Assembly (NCBI RefSeq): GCF_010183535.1
Contig: NC_071333.1
Coordinates: 19,962,587 to 20,026,586, forward strand
DNA from: Caenorhabditis remanei
Lineage: Eukaryota > Nematoda > Chromadorea > Rhabditida > Rhabditidae
DNA: 64,000 nt
Direction: 5' to 3'
Part shown: one piece after another, positions 43,183-54,984 of the stretch
How the letters are laid out: every line of letters begins with the position of its first letter
Numbering within the stretch: position 1 is the first letter of the stretch
The notes under the pieces: model-generated
The model's input: only the letters and a program-made list of their open reading frames with translations
Told to the model about the DNA's origin: nothing
The model's database searches: none
Program-made: the position numbers and the translations under genes

Positions 43183-43480
43183 CTGTCCCACAAAATAACT
43201 TTTTATGGGATCGAACAGACCAAGGGAAGAACTTTATTTTTGAAGTTGGCAGCTTTTTTGTACAAACGCTCCCTAGCAAGTTGCACCTCGGCAAAATAAT
43301 TTATCCCTCAAATCGATCTATTTTAGTACAAAACATAGTGATTTTTGAGCTCAAGACTCAAAATTACTATGTCTCTCAAGGAAGTGTCCGCACAAAAGAG
43401 CTGACAACAGCAAAAATGGAGTTCTACTCTTAGTCTTTTCAATCCCATAAAAAGTTATTTTTTGGGACAGTTACAATTAG
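43183..43480. mobile_element. Palindromic element of the dispersed family
   Basis: Arms 43183-43290 and 43365-43477 are inverted copies. Both contain AACTGTCCCA(C/A)AAAATAA, CTTTTTATGGGAT, a GAACT(T/C)(T/C)ATTTTTG tract, AGCTCTTTTGT/AGCTTTTTTGT, and a GGGAGC/GGAAGTG-type end. The arms match single-armed copies elsewhere (61840-61950, 13080-13160, 29690-29770, 36940-37000). It looks like a MITE whose full palindromic form survives here. Confidence 0.7.
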
Positions 43481-45071
43481 TTGTCAACTACAAAAATAGA
43501 AAAGCTGTCAACTACAAAAATGGAATAACTTGTCAACTATTTAACAAAAACAAAATTATTGAAAAAGAAGCGGATGATACGAAAACAAATAACTGAGAAA
43601 TCCGAAGGAATATCAATATTTCTTACAATCACCACGTGTCAATCTTTACAACTTGTGAAACATCTTTACCTCTCCTAAGACAGGGAACAGGGAGCAAGTT
43701 ATTGAATTGGTATTTTATTGCCTGAAAGGAACAGACTACAACAATAATCATGCTAGAGCTGACAATATGATATAACTTCATTTATAAAATACAACATTCA
43801 GTATTCAAAAATATAGATGCCTAAAAATGTGGTTTGTCAGATAAATCCCTGAAAAATGAATTAGAACCAAAAATTCAAAAAATTCCCACCAACTTTAAGC
43901 TGAGTGAGCAGTCAATCGGCGTGTTTGAAAACACACAAAGCAATTTAACTGATCACCTAGCTTTGATAGTGTCTGGGTAAACTTACGTGTTTGGTTAGAG
44001 ATTCAGAAACCTCTGATATAGATAGAGAATAAATAAATAACAGTAAGATGTTAAAATATCCATAACGAACGGAGTACATGCACAAAATTATGAAAATTGG
44101 TGCGACAACACAATGGTGGAGCCCCAAAGGTCCGCTTATTGGTTTTATCTTCTACCCGTTTGTTTTGATACGAAGCTGTTGCAAAATCCATACATGGCTC
44201 AAAAATGTACGGAGGATTCTTCGTGTGCAAATTGGTGAAAAGAGAAACACCATGATATGAATATTTTCCGATGCACATCTATGTTCTGTCGTCAAAATTA
44301 AATTGTGTCAATTATAGTCACACAAAATCGATTGAAACACACACACGATAGAGCTTGTTATCTGTAAAATTATGATTTTCTAATTGCAAACAGGAAGTAG
44401 CAAAACTCACCTTATATAAATCTTCATGATGCCTCTCATTTCTACATAATGTGCACGGATTGCACCATCAATTACTAGTTTAGGTTAGTTCATTTCCAAA
44501 AGAATGTGTTGACGGTGTTCATAGTCTGGTGAGTTGAATTTCTGAAACAAAAACTATGTACTTCGACAGAAAACATTGAGCTGATAGCTAATCTTACCTT
44601 TGTCTTGATCCATATGCATGTTTTCAATTGTCAGCATTTGAATAACAAACAAAAAACTATAAAAACAACTCTAATGCTTGAGAAACTCAAGCCACCGATT
44701 CAATGGAGTCAGTGTATTACGAAGATGAAAACAACGAGATAGGAAAAGAGATAAAAAACATAATAGGTGAAAGTAGTCACATTTTCTGTGATTCCGATCA
44801 TCTGGAAGAGAAAATAGAAATATTAAAACCTTGATAACGTCAAAATGAGATGAAACACAAAATTATAATCACTGTAAATCAAAGATCGTAGAGTTGGGAG
44901 CAAAAACGTCAGCAGCATGGTATGATAACAGGTCGAGGAGAATCGTGGGCACATTCCGATAACAATACAGCGTGCTCCTCTTGGTGACTTCTCCAGACGT
45001 CGACACTAAGCATCTAACCTGAAACAAACCGATAATGGAAGACAAACTGACGCTGGTACATTGGGAATTTC

Positions 45072-45480
45072 TTATCCAGATGTCCAAACTCTACATTCGG
45101 CTCGATTTTTCTCGATTTGATACCAGAGTGTGAATTCGTCGGTTGTGTGCATGTTCATAACTAACAACGTCATGTTGGCACGTGGAGATGAAACTGGTTT
45201 CTGAAAGTAACAACTGACTACGGTTTTAATATTAAAATTACTAACCAAAAACTGATGTACAGGGCCCTCCGGAGGTGACGTCTCGTCTTGCGTGCATTCC
45301 AGGACGCTTCGGCACAAAGACGTACTTGGCATTGTCTGCAATTGGTGTAGCAGCGAAGTCGGAGAAGGAAGATGCCAAGTGATGTGGGATCGAGTTGAAC
45401 GAGTTGCTTGTTCTGACGTAGTGATTCGAGGAAGCTCGTTTTGGGGAAGGTCGGGTCTTGGCAGAAGACGATGTAGCAGA
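45072..45480 (-). pseudogene. Block module remnant, copy C1
   Basis: Minus-strand translation gives KTRPSPKRASS, TSNSFNSIPHH, FSDFAATPIADNAKYVFVPK and a diverged end, homologous to the frames at 46783-47094 and 37549-37950. The frame is broken after PGMHARRD compared with NQKDKTPPPELPV of the better copy. No known domain. Confidence 0.55.
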
Positions 45481-45614
45481 AACTGTTAATTCAGATTCGC
45501 CAAATGGAGTCTAACGAGCAGTGGAACATGTCGACATCTCTTGTGACTGATTTTTGAACACTGTTTCTGGTTGTCCAGCGCAATAACTTGGCGAGGACTT
45601 TCCTAAAATTCACT

Positions 45615-46576
45615 TACCGCTGCATGATGACGATATTTCAATGCCTGCAACTTCTTTTGCGACTTCTTATCATGATCCCCCAACGTGGCTCTCATACACA
45701 ACGACTCCTGTTCATCGACCCTCCGAATACGTTTTTGAATTTCAGAATTCGACATGTTCTGTAACGATTTCAACTATTTCTATAGAGTCTCATAGTTCAA
45801 TTCTGTACTAAACTTACTGTAGAATTGATTCAAACTGATTCCTTGAACACTCTGCGTCTTGGTCTCTGCACGCAACATTTTTGGGAGCTTTTTGCGGTCG
45901 AGGGTAAGAGCTCGGAAGAGTTCTTCCTCTTTTTCCTGATGATTCTTTTTGATTTGAGCCATCTGACGTTGGATACGTCGGTGTGGAAAGTAAACTTACT
46001 TCTCCCTCATTTGCTTGTCTTCCAACTCCCAAATGTTGTTTTCCTTAGCATGAAGCGAAATGTGTTTCTGCAGCAGGAACTGCTTTTCAATTGAGGTCAT
46101 ACTCTCTTTGTGCTTTTCAGCCATCCGTTGGAGCATCGCTTCCGCATTCTGCTGGAGTTGCATAAGGAAATCCTTCTCCTTTAGTCAATGTTCGATCTCA
46201 ATCTGGCCTTTTGTTTGTTTCAACGCATCTTTTCGCTGGACTTTGGACAACATAGTCAGCTCTTGCTTGAAAATCTTCATCTCTTGCTTCACCCGCTTCT
46301 TGAACGCCCGCATATCCTTCTCCTGTTGAACTCGAAGACGTTTCTGTCCATTTCTCAGCTCCAGCTCCCGAGGACCTCAAGTGATTTCAATCTCCTTGCG
46401 TTGTCGTCGTTCCATTGCGTCCAATTCGAGTTCGGAGGTTTGTATCAAGATGGTTTGCTCCAATGTAAATTTTCTGGCATGTTCGTCGACCAGCTTGATA
46501 CCTTCGGACTGAAGTTTTTGCTTCTGCCGTGCCTCGTCTCGTTGGAGTCGTCGGAGGTCGTGGAGTTGTTGTTTTC
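45615..46576 (-). pseudogene. SLK/LOK/GCK-4-type kinase C-terminal (PKK) coiled-coil pseudogene
   Basis: The minus strand encodes, in order, the helical tail typical of SLK/STK10-type STE20 kinases: QQLHDLRRLQRDEARQKQKL; ELELDAMERRQRKEIEIT then a TGA at 46377-46379; RELELRNGQKRLRVQQEKDM and FKKRVKQEMKIFKQEL; a second TGA at 46185-46187; FLMQLQQNAEAMLQRMAEKH, NNIWELEDKQMREK; then KKNHQEKEEELFRALTLDRK and KLPKMLRAETKTQ; and RRVDEQESLCMRATLGDHDK. Splice-like junctions (GTAAGT near 45998, TTTCAG-like before 46576) are retained, so it is a copy of genomic DNA rather than a retrocopy. The kinase domain itself is absent. Family identification rests on memory of the PKK domain pattern. Confidence 0.75.
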
Positions 46577-46782
46577 TGAAACTTTCAAAGGGATACGTAT
46601 AAATTTCGCATGATTCAGCCAATATGTTACCTCTGAACCTTGTTATCTTTACTCCCAACACATGAATCGTCGTTGACGTAACTTGCACACCATCAATCAT
46701 ATAAGTTCTTGTTTCCTTTGTGATCGTCTGCCGATTTCCGTCCTTTCTACTTAAAGTGGTTTTGCCACGTTGGAATTGGCAC

Positions 46783-47094
46783 CTAGGCTGCGTTGGAAAT
46801 AGAAGAAGTCAGCTCTGCAGGTTGTAACGTATTAGCAGCTAGTGCTGGAGCCGCATTCTCCTTTTCACTTCCCTCATAGTCAACTGGTAACTCCGGTGGT
46901 GGTGTCTTGTCTTTCTGGTTTTCAGAACACTTCGGCACATTGAAGTACTCGGGATTCGCTGGAATTGGTGTAGCAGCGAAGTCGGTGAAAGTGGATGCCG
47001 AGTGATGTGAGATCGAGTTAGACGAGTTGCTTGTTCTGACCGAGTCACTCGAGAAAGTCCGTTTTGGGGATGGTCGGATCTTGGCAGGAGACAA
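46783..47094 (-). pseudogene. Block module remnant, copy C2 (longest open copy)
   Basis: A 103-codon frame on the minus strand: KIRPSPKRTFSSDSVRTSNS, SISHHSASTFTDFAATPIPA, YFNVPKCSENQK, PPPELPVDYEGSEKENAAPA. Serine/proline-rich and probably disordered. Copies in block B (37549-37950) and at 45072-45480 are broken in different places. It might still be translated as part of a transcript, but the adjacent kinase-tail exons have stops. Confidence 0.45.
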
Positions 47095-47345
47095 CGTTGC
47101 ATAATCTGTTAATTCAGATCCGCCAAATGGAGTCTAGCGAGCAGTGAAACTTGTCGATATCTCTTGTGACTGATTTTTGAACACTATTTCTGGTTGTCCA
47201 GCGCAATAACTTGGCGAGAAAGACATCTCTCGACTGATTCTTTTTCCTATAATTTCATTATTTTAGAATATCTCAAAAAAAGATAAAACCAACCTTCCGA
47301 AGAGTCCGTACTAATTTGTCGTTGCTTCACTATTGCTTTCTCCGC

Positions 47346-47860
47346 CTAATGCTTATTTATTTGTTCTCGAAGGTTAGCGGCGGCTTGTTCTTGAAGCTTT
47401 GACGTCGCTTTTTCTATGTTGTAATGAGCTACAATGTATCCAGTATGCTCAGAAGGCTCAAGCTTATGGAATGACAGGTTCATGTTCTCGCCAAATGAGG
47501 AAGATCCGGATTCAGATGGTGACAGTTCTGAAAATAGCAACTTTTATTGATTTTTCTTATTTTCCTCATTGAAATAACTGAACTTACGTCTCAACTGTGG
47601 GCTCAACGACTTTATCTCGCGATTCGCTAGAATTGTGCCTCGGATAAAATGTCCCCCTGATTGATTCGCTTTTTACTCTTTTGTGGTAAATTTCTGGTTG
47701 ATTGACGTGAAGATTCGCGGTCTGAATCTGAACCAATTGATCGCGGGGAGTTGAGGTAGTTCGAGCTCTCTTCGTCTTTCCATTTCGTCGGCAACTCATC
47801 GAGAATACTGAAGAGACATACTGTCGGTGTCGAAATCGAGCGGTTTCAAATAGAGACACT
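47346..47860 (-). pseudogene. Upstream exons of the block C module
   Basis: Minus-strand pieces IRGTFYPRHNSSESRDKVVE (near 47640) and, after a short gap, SELSPSESGSSSFGENMNL, FHKLEPSEHTGYIVAHYNIE and LQEQAAANLREQINKH with a stop at 47346-47348. Block B has the same series (38280-38480) with a stop inside the FHKLEP segment. The family has no domain I recognise. Confidence 0.5.
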
Positions 47861-48009
47861 TTTCAATATTTTATAGTCGAGTCCAGAACCTGCAAAAATG
47901 AATAAACTATGAATGAAGTAGTCTCACGGTAGAAAAAAACTAGTAAGAGATTAAGTGTATGCTTTTTTTGGCAAAAGTTAACTGAAAAATGATCTTTTAT
48001 GAACAAAAA

Positions 48010-48170
48010 CCAATGAAAAGTCGATAAACTGCACATCTTCGAAAGCACACGCGACGCGTGGCTACGCGTAGCGACAAGTGGCCGATAAACACAGGAAAAA
48101 CCAGGTAGGAATGCAAGAGGTGTAAGAAAAACGCTATAACTTCTCGGAGCAATGAATTAGTTTTTCAAAT
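48010..48170. promoter_or_regulatory. ACGCGT-rich promoter-like repeat, copy 3
   Basis: CACGCGACGCGTGGCTACGC followed by GTAGCGACAAGTGGCCGATA; the most diverged of the five at its end. Preceded by AACCAATGAAAAGTCGATAA, as in the others. Confidence 0.55.
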
Positions 48171-48899
48171 AGAGCTGAAGTCGGCTAACGATGCTCCATT
48201 TTTTTCACATATTCTAACCGATATTCACTGATTTAGTCTAATTTTCCGAAAGAAGTATAAAAAATTCTCAAACCTAAAGTTCGCATGGCTTTCAGTTGTG
48301 TTCCAACTTCTCATCTGCCGACTTCCGTGTTTTAAACACAAACCAATAAGCTAACTCCATCTTTTGTGGTCATCGGCGTCTTGTTGTTTGTCTTGTTATC
48401 CTTAACTCCGTCGATACCAAATTGAGACGGTCCTACACTCTCTACAGAGTTCTCATGAGAAGGGAACTTTATGAAAATTCCTCTTTTTTATGTTCTGCTA
48501 GATCTACATCCATCTTCATCTGGTTGCTATTCGGAAGATCTGGAACATGTACACGTAGTTGAGGTTGTCATCTTCGTAGAGGTGTTGATAACAGCAGTTC
48601 GTAGGTACCTGAGAAAAGAAATGCTAATATTTCTCGATTTCGTCCAATTTTCAATCTTTTCCGTTTCGATTATTGGCAAATGAGCTTTTTTCGACTAAAA
48701 ATAACTTACAATTCAAATCAACTGTCCTTCTTAATGATGTCGATGTTGAATTCCCGTTGCGTCCGTGTACAAACATTTGCCAACCTCCTTTAGTCTTGTT
48801 AAGAACCTGCAAAAATGAACAAATTATGAAGAAAAATGGCCACAGAGTATAGAAAATTAGTAATAGACTCCTTGAATAAATTTTTCTGCAAAAAATGTT

Positions 48900-49025
48900 G
48901 AAAAACAGTGCTTTATGAACAAAAAATCAATGAAAGTCGAAAATCCGCACACTATTGAGGGGAGAAAATGACACGCGTACGCGTGGCTACGCGTAACGGT
49001 GGGTGGCCGGGGAAGGGAAAACCAA
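48900..49025. promoter_or_regulatory. ACGCGT-rich promoter-like repeat, copy 4
   Basis: GACACGCGTACGCGTGGCTA and CGCGTAACGGTGGGTGGCC then GGGGAAGGGAAAACC. Directly followed by copy 5, so the pair is a local tandem duplication of about 210 bp. Confidence 0.6.
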
Positions 49026-49109
49026 AAAAAAATGAAGAAAAATGGCCACAGAATGGAGAAAATCAGTGAGAAACATTTTGAATAAAATTTTCAGAAAAAA
49101 ATTGCTGAA

Positions 49110-49260
49110 AAACGCTCTTTTTTGAGCAATAACCAATGAAAAGTCGATAATCTGTACACCGTCAAGAGAAGAAAATGACACGCATACGCGTGGCTACGCG
49201 TAGCGGTCGGTGGCCGAGGAAGGGAAAACCAAGAGTCGTGTAGTCCTCTCGGACAAGTGA
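49110..49260. promoter_or_regulatory. ACGCGT-rich promoter-like repeat, copy 5
   Basis: GACACGCATACGCGTGGCTA and CGCGTAGCGGTCGGTGGCC then GAGGAAGGGAAAACCAAGAG. On the plus strand it is followed at 49403-49411 by a TTTTTTTAGGCAAATAATGG start context opening a 27-codon frame (MDIWRPQEESKK...). Block A has a similar frame at the equivalent place (34876, MEVSRLREELKM...). Confidence 0.6.
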
Positions 49261-49479
49261 ATCAATTTTTTTAGCGTCAAACACTATTTTCACCGTATAA
49301 AGTAAAAAACATAGCTAATTTTGGGTAAAAGTGTTGAAAAATTGAACTACGGTGAAGTATGTGTTGGTTTTTCACAAGAATTTCTGAATATTCTTTTTTT
49401 AGGCAAATAATGGATATTTGGCGTCCACAAGAAGAATCAAAGAAGTTTAGTCTTGCGAGAAGTCTCCAATATGGACAAA

Positions 49480-50741
49480 AAAGACGTTAAGCATACATTT
49501 CAATAAACATGTCATGATTGAATAGAAATCCGTCGTTATTACGGAAGAGTAGCCTGATTTTCCAGAAAATTTTAGAAAATTTGACAGAAAAGGAGAACAA
49601 CATGTATTAAGCCTCTGTTGAGTGGTCACTTCATTAAAATTACTTCAGTTGTGAATACGATTTCATTAATTTTAGAAAAAAGTAACTTTATTTCTATGAA
49701 AACTGGGAAATATGAACTAAAAATGTAAAAAGGTTGACAACAATATTAGAAAAAATCGGTATTTTCTGAAACGTGAATGCAAATCACCGTGAAGAGCTGA
49801 CGCCGATGTCAAAATGCGCGGGTTTCAAGATGTGGTGAATCGCTGCCCCTTTTAGTATGTTTTTATTAGACATTACCAATATTTAAAAGCTTTAATAGCT
49901 CAGAAAGAACAGAAATATAAACAATTAGGGAGAAGTCATGAACTTTCCCGGCGGAACTGGAATTGTATGTCATCGTGGCCAACAACTGATGATTTGTGGG
50001 AAATTTCTGCTTCAATATATCCAAATTTTGCTGAAAACTGTGAATGTAAGATTATGAGAATGAAAGAAGTCAGCATGTGGCTGCAACTGAAAACTGAATA
50101 AGCTGAATCTGGACGGACATCTGTTTCCTTAATATTTCTAGCAGTGCACTGCAGTCGAATTCTAAAAAAATCGGAGAAACGGATAATTTCATCTCATTAT
50201 TTTCAGAAAATAAAAAAACCAAAAACGTGTTGGAATGCTCCACTGTAGTAGCAAAAGGAACATCTGGGACCTTCGAATGAAAACGCAACAAGTTTCACCA
50301 AATTTTCAACCATCTTATGGAAAAAAATCCCTTGTATCCTCAAATTAATAACCCAATTTTCTATTCGTGCATTTTGACATATTTGTGATGTTAATGACAA
50401 AATTATTATGCGCAGTTTTCAACTTGTCATTTCACGTTGTAATTATTCGCTCTCTACGAAAGCCTTCTCACAATGATCAGGTAGAAAGTGTACTAGACGC
50501 AGAAAAGGAAAAAGGTGTACTTTTAGCTCATACTATAGTTACTCAGTTGCTCAGCTGGGAATTGTAGCTCATAGCAACGATGCGTGCTTGTCTCCTGAGC
50601 CCATCACGAGCCTCTGATTTTGCTTCATTTTCTTCCATTACGCTACACCAAGACTCCGCGCTCTTTTTTCTCTTGAGCTATTATTAAAAAGTACTTTGTT
50701 TAAATTTGCTTAAATTCGAGTTGGTGTGTGATCGAAGAAAA
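49480..50741. other. Intergenic upstream of the zinc-finger gene
   Basis: AT-rich. The open frames on either strand have no domain or splice support. The last 150 bp probably hold the promoter of the gene at 50742; no TATA box is obvious. Confidence 0.45.
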
Positions 50742-52950
50742 ATGGAACGGTTAGTTTGTTTTGACACATTTTTTTACAAGTAAAATAACAATCACAGCCC
50801 GAAGAAAAGTTCAAAAATCAAACAAGATCCGACTGATGATATGGAGGGTAGTGCACATTCAACACCACAGCCGTGAGTCTATGAATATTATTATTTTGTC
50901 TTATCAATTAATTTTATAGATCCAAACCAGAAAGTCAAGGAATCCCATGTGGATATTGCTCTACTGTATGCTCATCAATCAAGCACCTCCAAATGCACAC
51001 ACTCAATGATCATTTTGACCTGAAAGAGGTAAAGAACTCCAGCAGACTTGTCACTGGGCGAGCCGGTCCGAACCGAAATCCAAAAAATTTTCGGCCCGGC
51101 CCGGCCTGTTTTGAAACATGTTTTGAAAAAATTTGAATTCTCGAATTATTTTGAAAAAAGTTTAGTTTTTGACAAAAAATTGAAAAATCAATTAAAAAGC
51201 GACAGTATATGATAATTTAAGAACTTTTACTCTGAATATTAGAAAATTTTCAAAGCTGTTGTAAAAAAATGAGCACCCATTTTTGAATCCGGGCCGACCG
51301 GGCCAGGCTGGCCTTATTTTTGACAAATCCTGCAAGTGGAATTGAAAAAGGCACCACTGATTTCCCATTACCAATTCTTGTGGGCTTTTGGTCGCTTAGA
51401 AAAACAAACTGGCTGCTGTTTCACATGCATGCTCGCTTCCTATTTTGCCTGGAAAACTATGAATTATGAGATATAAACTTCAGATTCCGTTCTCAAATAT
51501 TCTCAAATATCAATAGATTTGTTCCAGTCAGCCTTCCATTTCGATCAGCAGTCTACATGTCAGGCGTGTGGAAAGACATTCGCGAACTTTGCACAGTTTG
51601 CGACTCATATGAAATCACATAGCCCCAGTTTATGCGAAACCTCACCTGAATTCTTTCAATGCCCAATTTGCTCACAAGACACTACGTGGAGAACCAAAAA
51701 GGTGTTTTCATGGTTTGATAAACTTCTCACCTCTTAACTGCCTTTATTTCAGTGTCACATGGAGCATCTCACCTTTGATCATTTTCAAATCAAAACGGTT
51801 CAACTCATATGCGCCGCATGTAATGCAGTGTACTCCACTGATGAAGAATTTTCCAACCACTTCATCGAGATTCACAAGAAATTTAAATGTGCATCATGTG
51901 ACTTTGAGGGCGCGAACAAGTCTGATTTTCAGGTAATTTTTCATGTTTTTCATATTTTTCTTTTCATATATTATACGTATTCGTATTTGTACAAATTCAG
52001 ACACATGCCGAAAACCACTGTAAAAAAACAGACACGCTAGAATGCGTCTTGTGCAGAGCCAAATTTTCAAATCAACAGAACTTGGTCCATCATGTTCAAC
52101 TGGCGCATCTTGAGTAAGTGCACTAATGTGTTAAAAGTGCAAAAATTATTATCTCATAGTCTAAAAGCTATCTGCACTTTCAAAATCTTACATTCTGATG
52201 AAAGATGGCTTTCCATAAGAAATACATTAACAATTTTTTTAGAAATGATATATGAAAAATCTTAACCACACGAAAAGTTTGAGAGCTCATAACTCGGCCG
52301 GTTTTGAGTGCAGAAATGGACTCCCCGTAGTCAAAAGTACCTATGACCGAATGTTTTTATTAATTTGAAAGCCGCGTCTCCAGAGACTTCCCTTATAAGA
52401 CAAATTCACTTTTCAGGGTTCTCGAGCCGCTTGTGACTGTCAGCCCTATTCTACCAGCTCCCAAACCTCCACGCAAGTTACGCAAGATTCAATGTTCTAT
52501 TTGTGGGGACATGCTGCTTGGTGAAGACAAACTGGAAAGTCACAAGCTCCAAATGCATTGCAAAATTCGATATGCTGAGAAGTGTGCGGGGTGCCAAGAG
52601 CTGCTGATTAATAAGAATACTTTTATGAAGCACTGCATCAAACACTCTAGAAATGAAAGGATTTATTGTCCAGTATGCAGTCAATTTATGACAACTGACA
52701 GACAAGTTCGTGCACACTGTGCGTTCCATATGCCTCCAGTGAGTCCGCCAGAGTCATCTGATTCCGCGACGACTTCTGCATCTGCATCGTCGGATGAAAC
52801 AGAAAAAGAGTTCGTGTGTCAGATATGCGGAGAGGTTAGTGACATACTTTCAAAGGATCAATAAATAAAATATTGCATTTTCAGAAAATCCCGGATTTCT
52901 TGTTGTTCGTGGAACACTCCGCTCATCATAATCTCATCGCAAAAGATTGA
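50742..52950 (+). CDS. Ten-finger C2H2 zinc-finger protein
   Basis: Eight exons: 50742-50749, 50798-50872, 50920-51028, 51528-51701, 51753-51932, 52001-52113, 52417-52834 and 52885-52950. All join in phase to give 380 residues. After a basic/acidic start (KKSSKIKQDPTDD), ten C-x2-C ... H-x3/4-H units can be counted, for example CQACGKTFANFAQFATHMKSH, CAACNAVYSTDEEFSNHF, CVLCRAKFSNQQNLVHH, CSICGDMLLGEDKLESH, CPVCSQFMTTDRQVRAH and a last one at the C-terminus, CQICGEKIPDFLLF. TGEKP-type linkers are missing, and several fingers are spread over exon junctions (fingers 3, 5 and 10). A serine-rich spacer separates fingers 9 and 10. It is predicted to be a nuclear nucleic-acid-binding factor. Exon 1 is only 8 nt, so the start is less sure than the rest. 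Confidence 0.88.
51040..51345. mobile_element. GC-capped intronic insertion
   Basis: The third intron of the zinc-finger gene is 499 bp, ten times the others. It contains CCCGGCCCGGCC on the left (about 51096-51107) and GGGCCGACCGGGCC on the right (51292-51305), with A/T-rich sequence between. This resembles the layout of the hAT-like element at 19247-19500. TTGTCA and TTTGACAA also occur near the ends. I could not find a clean target duplication. Confidence 0.4.
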
Positions 52951-54345
52951 TTTGTGAATAATGTTTATTACCCTTGTGATTTTTTCTGTGATTATTTTTT
53001 CGAATACAATTTGTTTCCGCGCAGAAATTTCACACAAACCATTAGGACTCTCAAAGTTTCCCCTAATATAGTTTGCTAGCTTCTGCCTAATCAAAAATTA
53101 GATTTAACTTATCTGACTGCCTCAAGCAAACTTTGAAATCCATAAGCTAACATTCAGACTATAAATAATTAAGAATAAACGTACTCCGATGGAAATCTTA
53201 CAAACAAAGGTCTTGAAAAAATCCCTACGGGAAATGTTTTATAAACGCTATCTCAACAATAATATTTTCAAGTGGGAGCAATCAAAAATAACTTACAATT
53301 AGAATCGCTTGAAGACTATAAACTTTTATGACTAAAAGCTAAACATTATTGAAAAGAAAATGACAGATATGTGGTCGGGTTGTCTGAATTTTTGAAATGT
53401 CTGGTTATATTTATTTCAGTATCTCAAACCTCCGGTTCCTGTTTACAATTGATGACAGAGTATTTCAGATCAACCTGGTTTTGATATTAAACCTGCTTTT
53501 TCTCATGAATGAGAGCATTATCAACGATAATCAGGAGAATGACCACGAGTAACTACACATAATTTCATGTTTTCGCTTGTCTACATTAGTTCGAAAGTTT
53601 AACAGTAAACAAGCATCACGTCGTAATATCATATTTAGTTCCGTTTTTTTCCCAAAGATTCGAGTTAGTAAAAACCCTTATGAGAAAAAGCTTAATAAAA
53701 AATTTTGTTTATTGTGACAGTTAGAAAAATTAAAATAATAAGTATGAGCACAAAATTCGTATTACAGATGAAGAGACTATTATGTCATCGGATTCATATT
53801 TTGATAATTAAAACGGATACGTGCTGAGAGAAGGACGGATAGGAGCGGATAGGGACGGGGAAATGATTTGAGAGACAAATGAAATCTGGATGAACACGAT
53901 TTTGGTCTAACGGTGATTGAACTGGGTTTTCGGTGAAAAGTTACCAACTTGGTAGAGGGTTCTTGGCGCCAAAACGTGTTTGAAAATGCTGATTTTTGTG
54001 AAAATGTACCTAAAGGTTTACTTTTGAGAGTTGTATCAATTTATACTGCTCTTTAATCGACTATAATGACGATTAATAGGGAAACTTATTTTGATAATCT
54101 GGATCTTTTCAATGAGTTTTTCATGAAAAAATTTTCAACTACAAAAACAAATGTCTAGGTATATCTAGGAGACCTTGTGACACACTCTAAAAGATGATAA
54201 TTGTTCGCTGAAAACAATGAAAGCTAGTAGTTTTTTGAATAGTGATGTAAAATTTAAAAACAGCCAGCAGGAAAAAAAGCGAGAGAAAAATTGCGGAAAA
54301 CTTGAATAGGAAAACATTACAGAGAGAAAATCGCATTGGTAAAAC
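52951..54345. other. Intergenic, no gene seen
   Basis: AT-rich with short accidental frames. The tract AGGACGGATAGGAGCGGATA near 53833 is a short imperfect repeat. The last 50 bp are the 3' end of the gene at 54346. Confidence 0.45.
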
Positions 54346-54984
54346 TCAATCAGTCTCGTCGATGATCACTTCCTCATCCGAGGACAAATCAATCACTTCG
54401 CTGCCATTGGTCTAAAAAGATTATTCAAATTTTTCAACTGAAAAGCCACCTGAGCAACATACCTCAGAACTCTCTTGATCAGATTCATCAGTCGGTTCTT
54501 CCATATCCAAGTTTTCGTCGGCTAGGTGAGCAATGTACTTTGGCTGTGGGTTCTTTTTGAGATCGTTCGTTTCTTCAACAGATTTTGATGGTTGGTTGTC
54601 ACTTGCACCCTTGTTGATGAGTGATGGAATCTAAAAACATACTCTAACATTTTATGCCTATTGTAGAAAAGTTAAGGAAATATTCTTACTTGACCAGAAT
54701 CGTCATTTGACTCTCCCAACTTGTTATCTGGTTCGTGAATTGGACTCTTGGTCATCGGTCCTTTCGTGCTCGACTTCGGTAGTTGACCGAATCTGTCAAA
54801 TAAGTCGAATAAATGCGTATCCAACAACTAAAAAAACAGAAAAGAAATTGAGCGTGCAAAAGAAAAAAAGGCAGAAAGGGCGTTGGGAAAATCTCAATCA
54901 AAGGCTGAGAAAATGTTGTACTTTTTGATATGTAGCCGTAAGAAGGTGATGAATCAGAGGTACGCATGACTTCACAGACAGCAT
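54346..54984 (-). CDS. Small acidic protein with a SUMO-interacting-motif-like tail
   Basis: Four exons on the minus strand, 54984-54922, 54827-54690, 54630-54463 and 54411-54346, join at phase 0 to give 144 residues. The N-terminal part is hydrophobic/helical (VPLIHHLLTATYQK, then LLDTHLFDLFDRFGQLPK). The rest is polar and acidic, with two glutamate/aspartate-rich patches. The C-terminus reads SEVIDLSSDEEVII. VIDL followed by serines and acids is the classic form of a SUMO-interacting motif, here phospho/acid-enhanced, so binding to SUMO is a reasonable inference. The first exon is the least certain: a weak GTACAA donor follows it and other frames overlap, so additional upstream exons could exist. 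Confidence 0.65.

Larger units (their letters stand above)
43560..49470 (-). repeat. Duplicated block C (SLK/LOK kinase-tail cargo)
   Basis: Third block. Low end 43840-44680 matches 30100-31330 and 37250-37560; high end 48600-49470 matches blocks A and B. It carries two copies of the VPK...PPEGPV/PPPELPV module (45070-45600 and 46780-47260), and the promoter-like repeat three times (48010, 48900, 49110), so it has duplicated internally. The kinase-tail remnant lies between the two modules. Confidence 0.75.
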
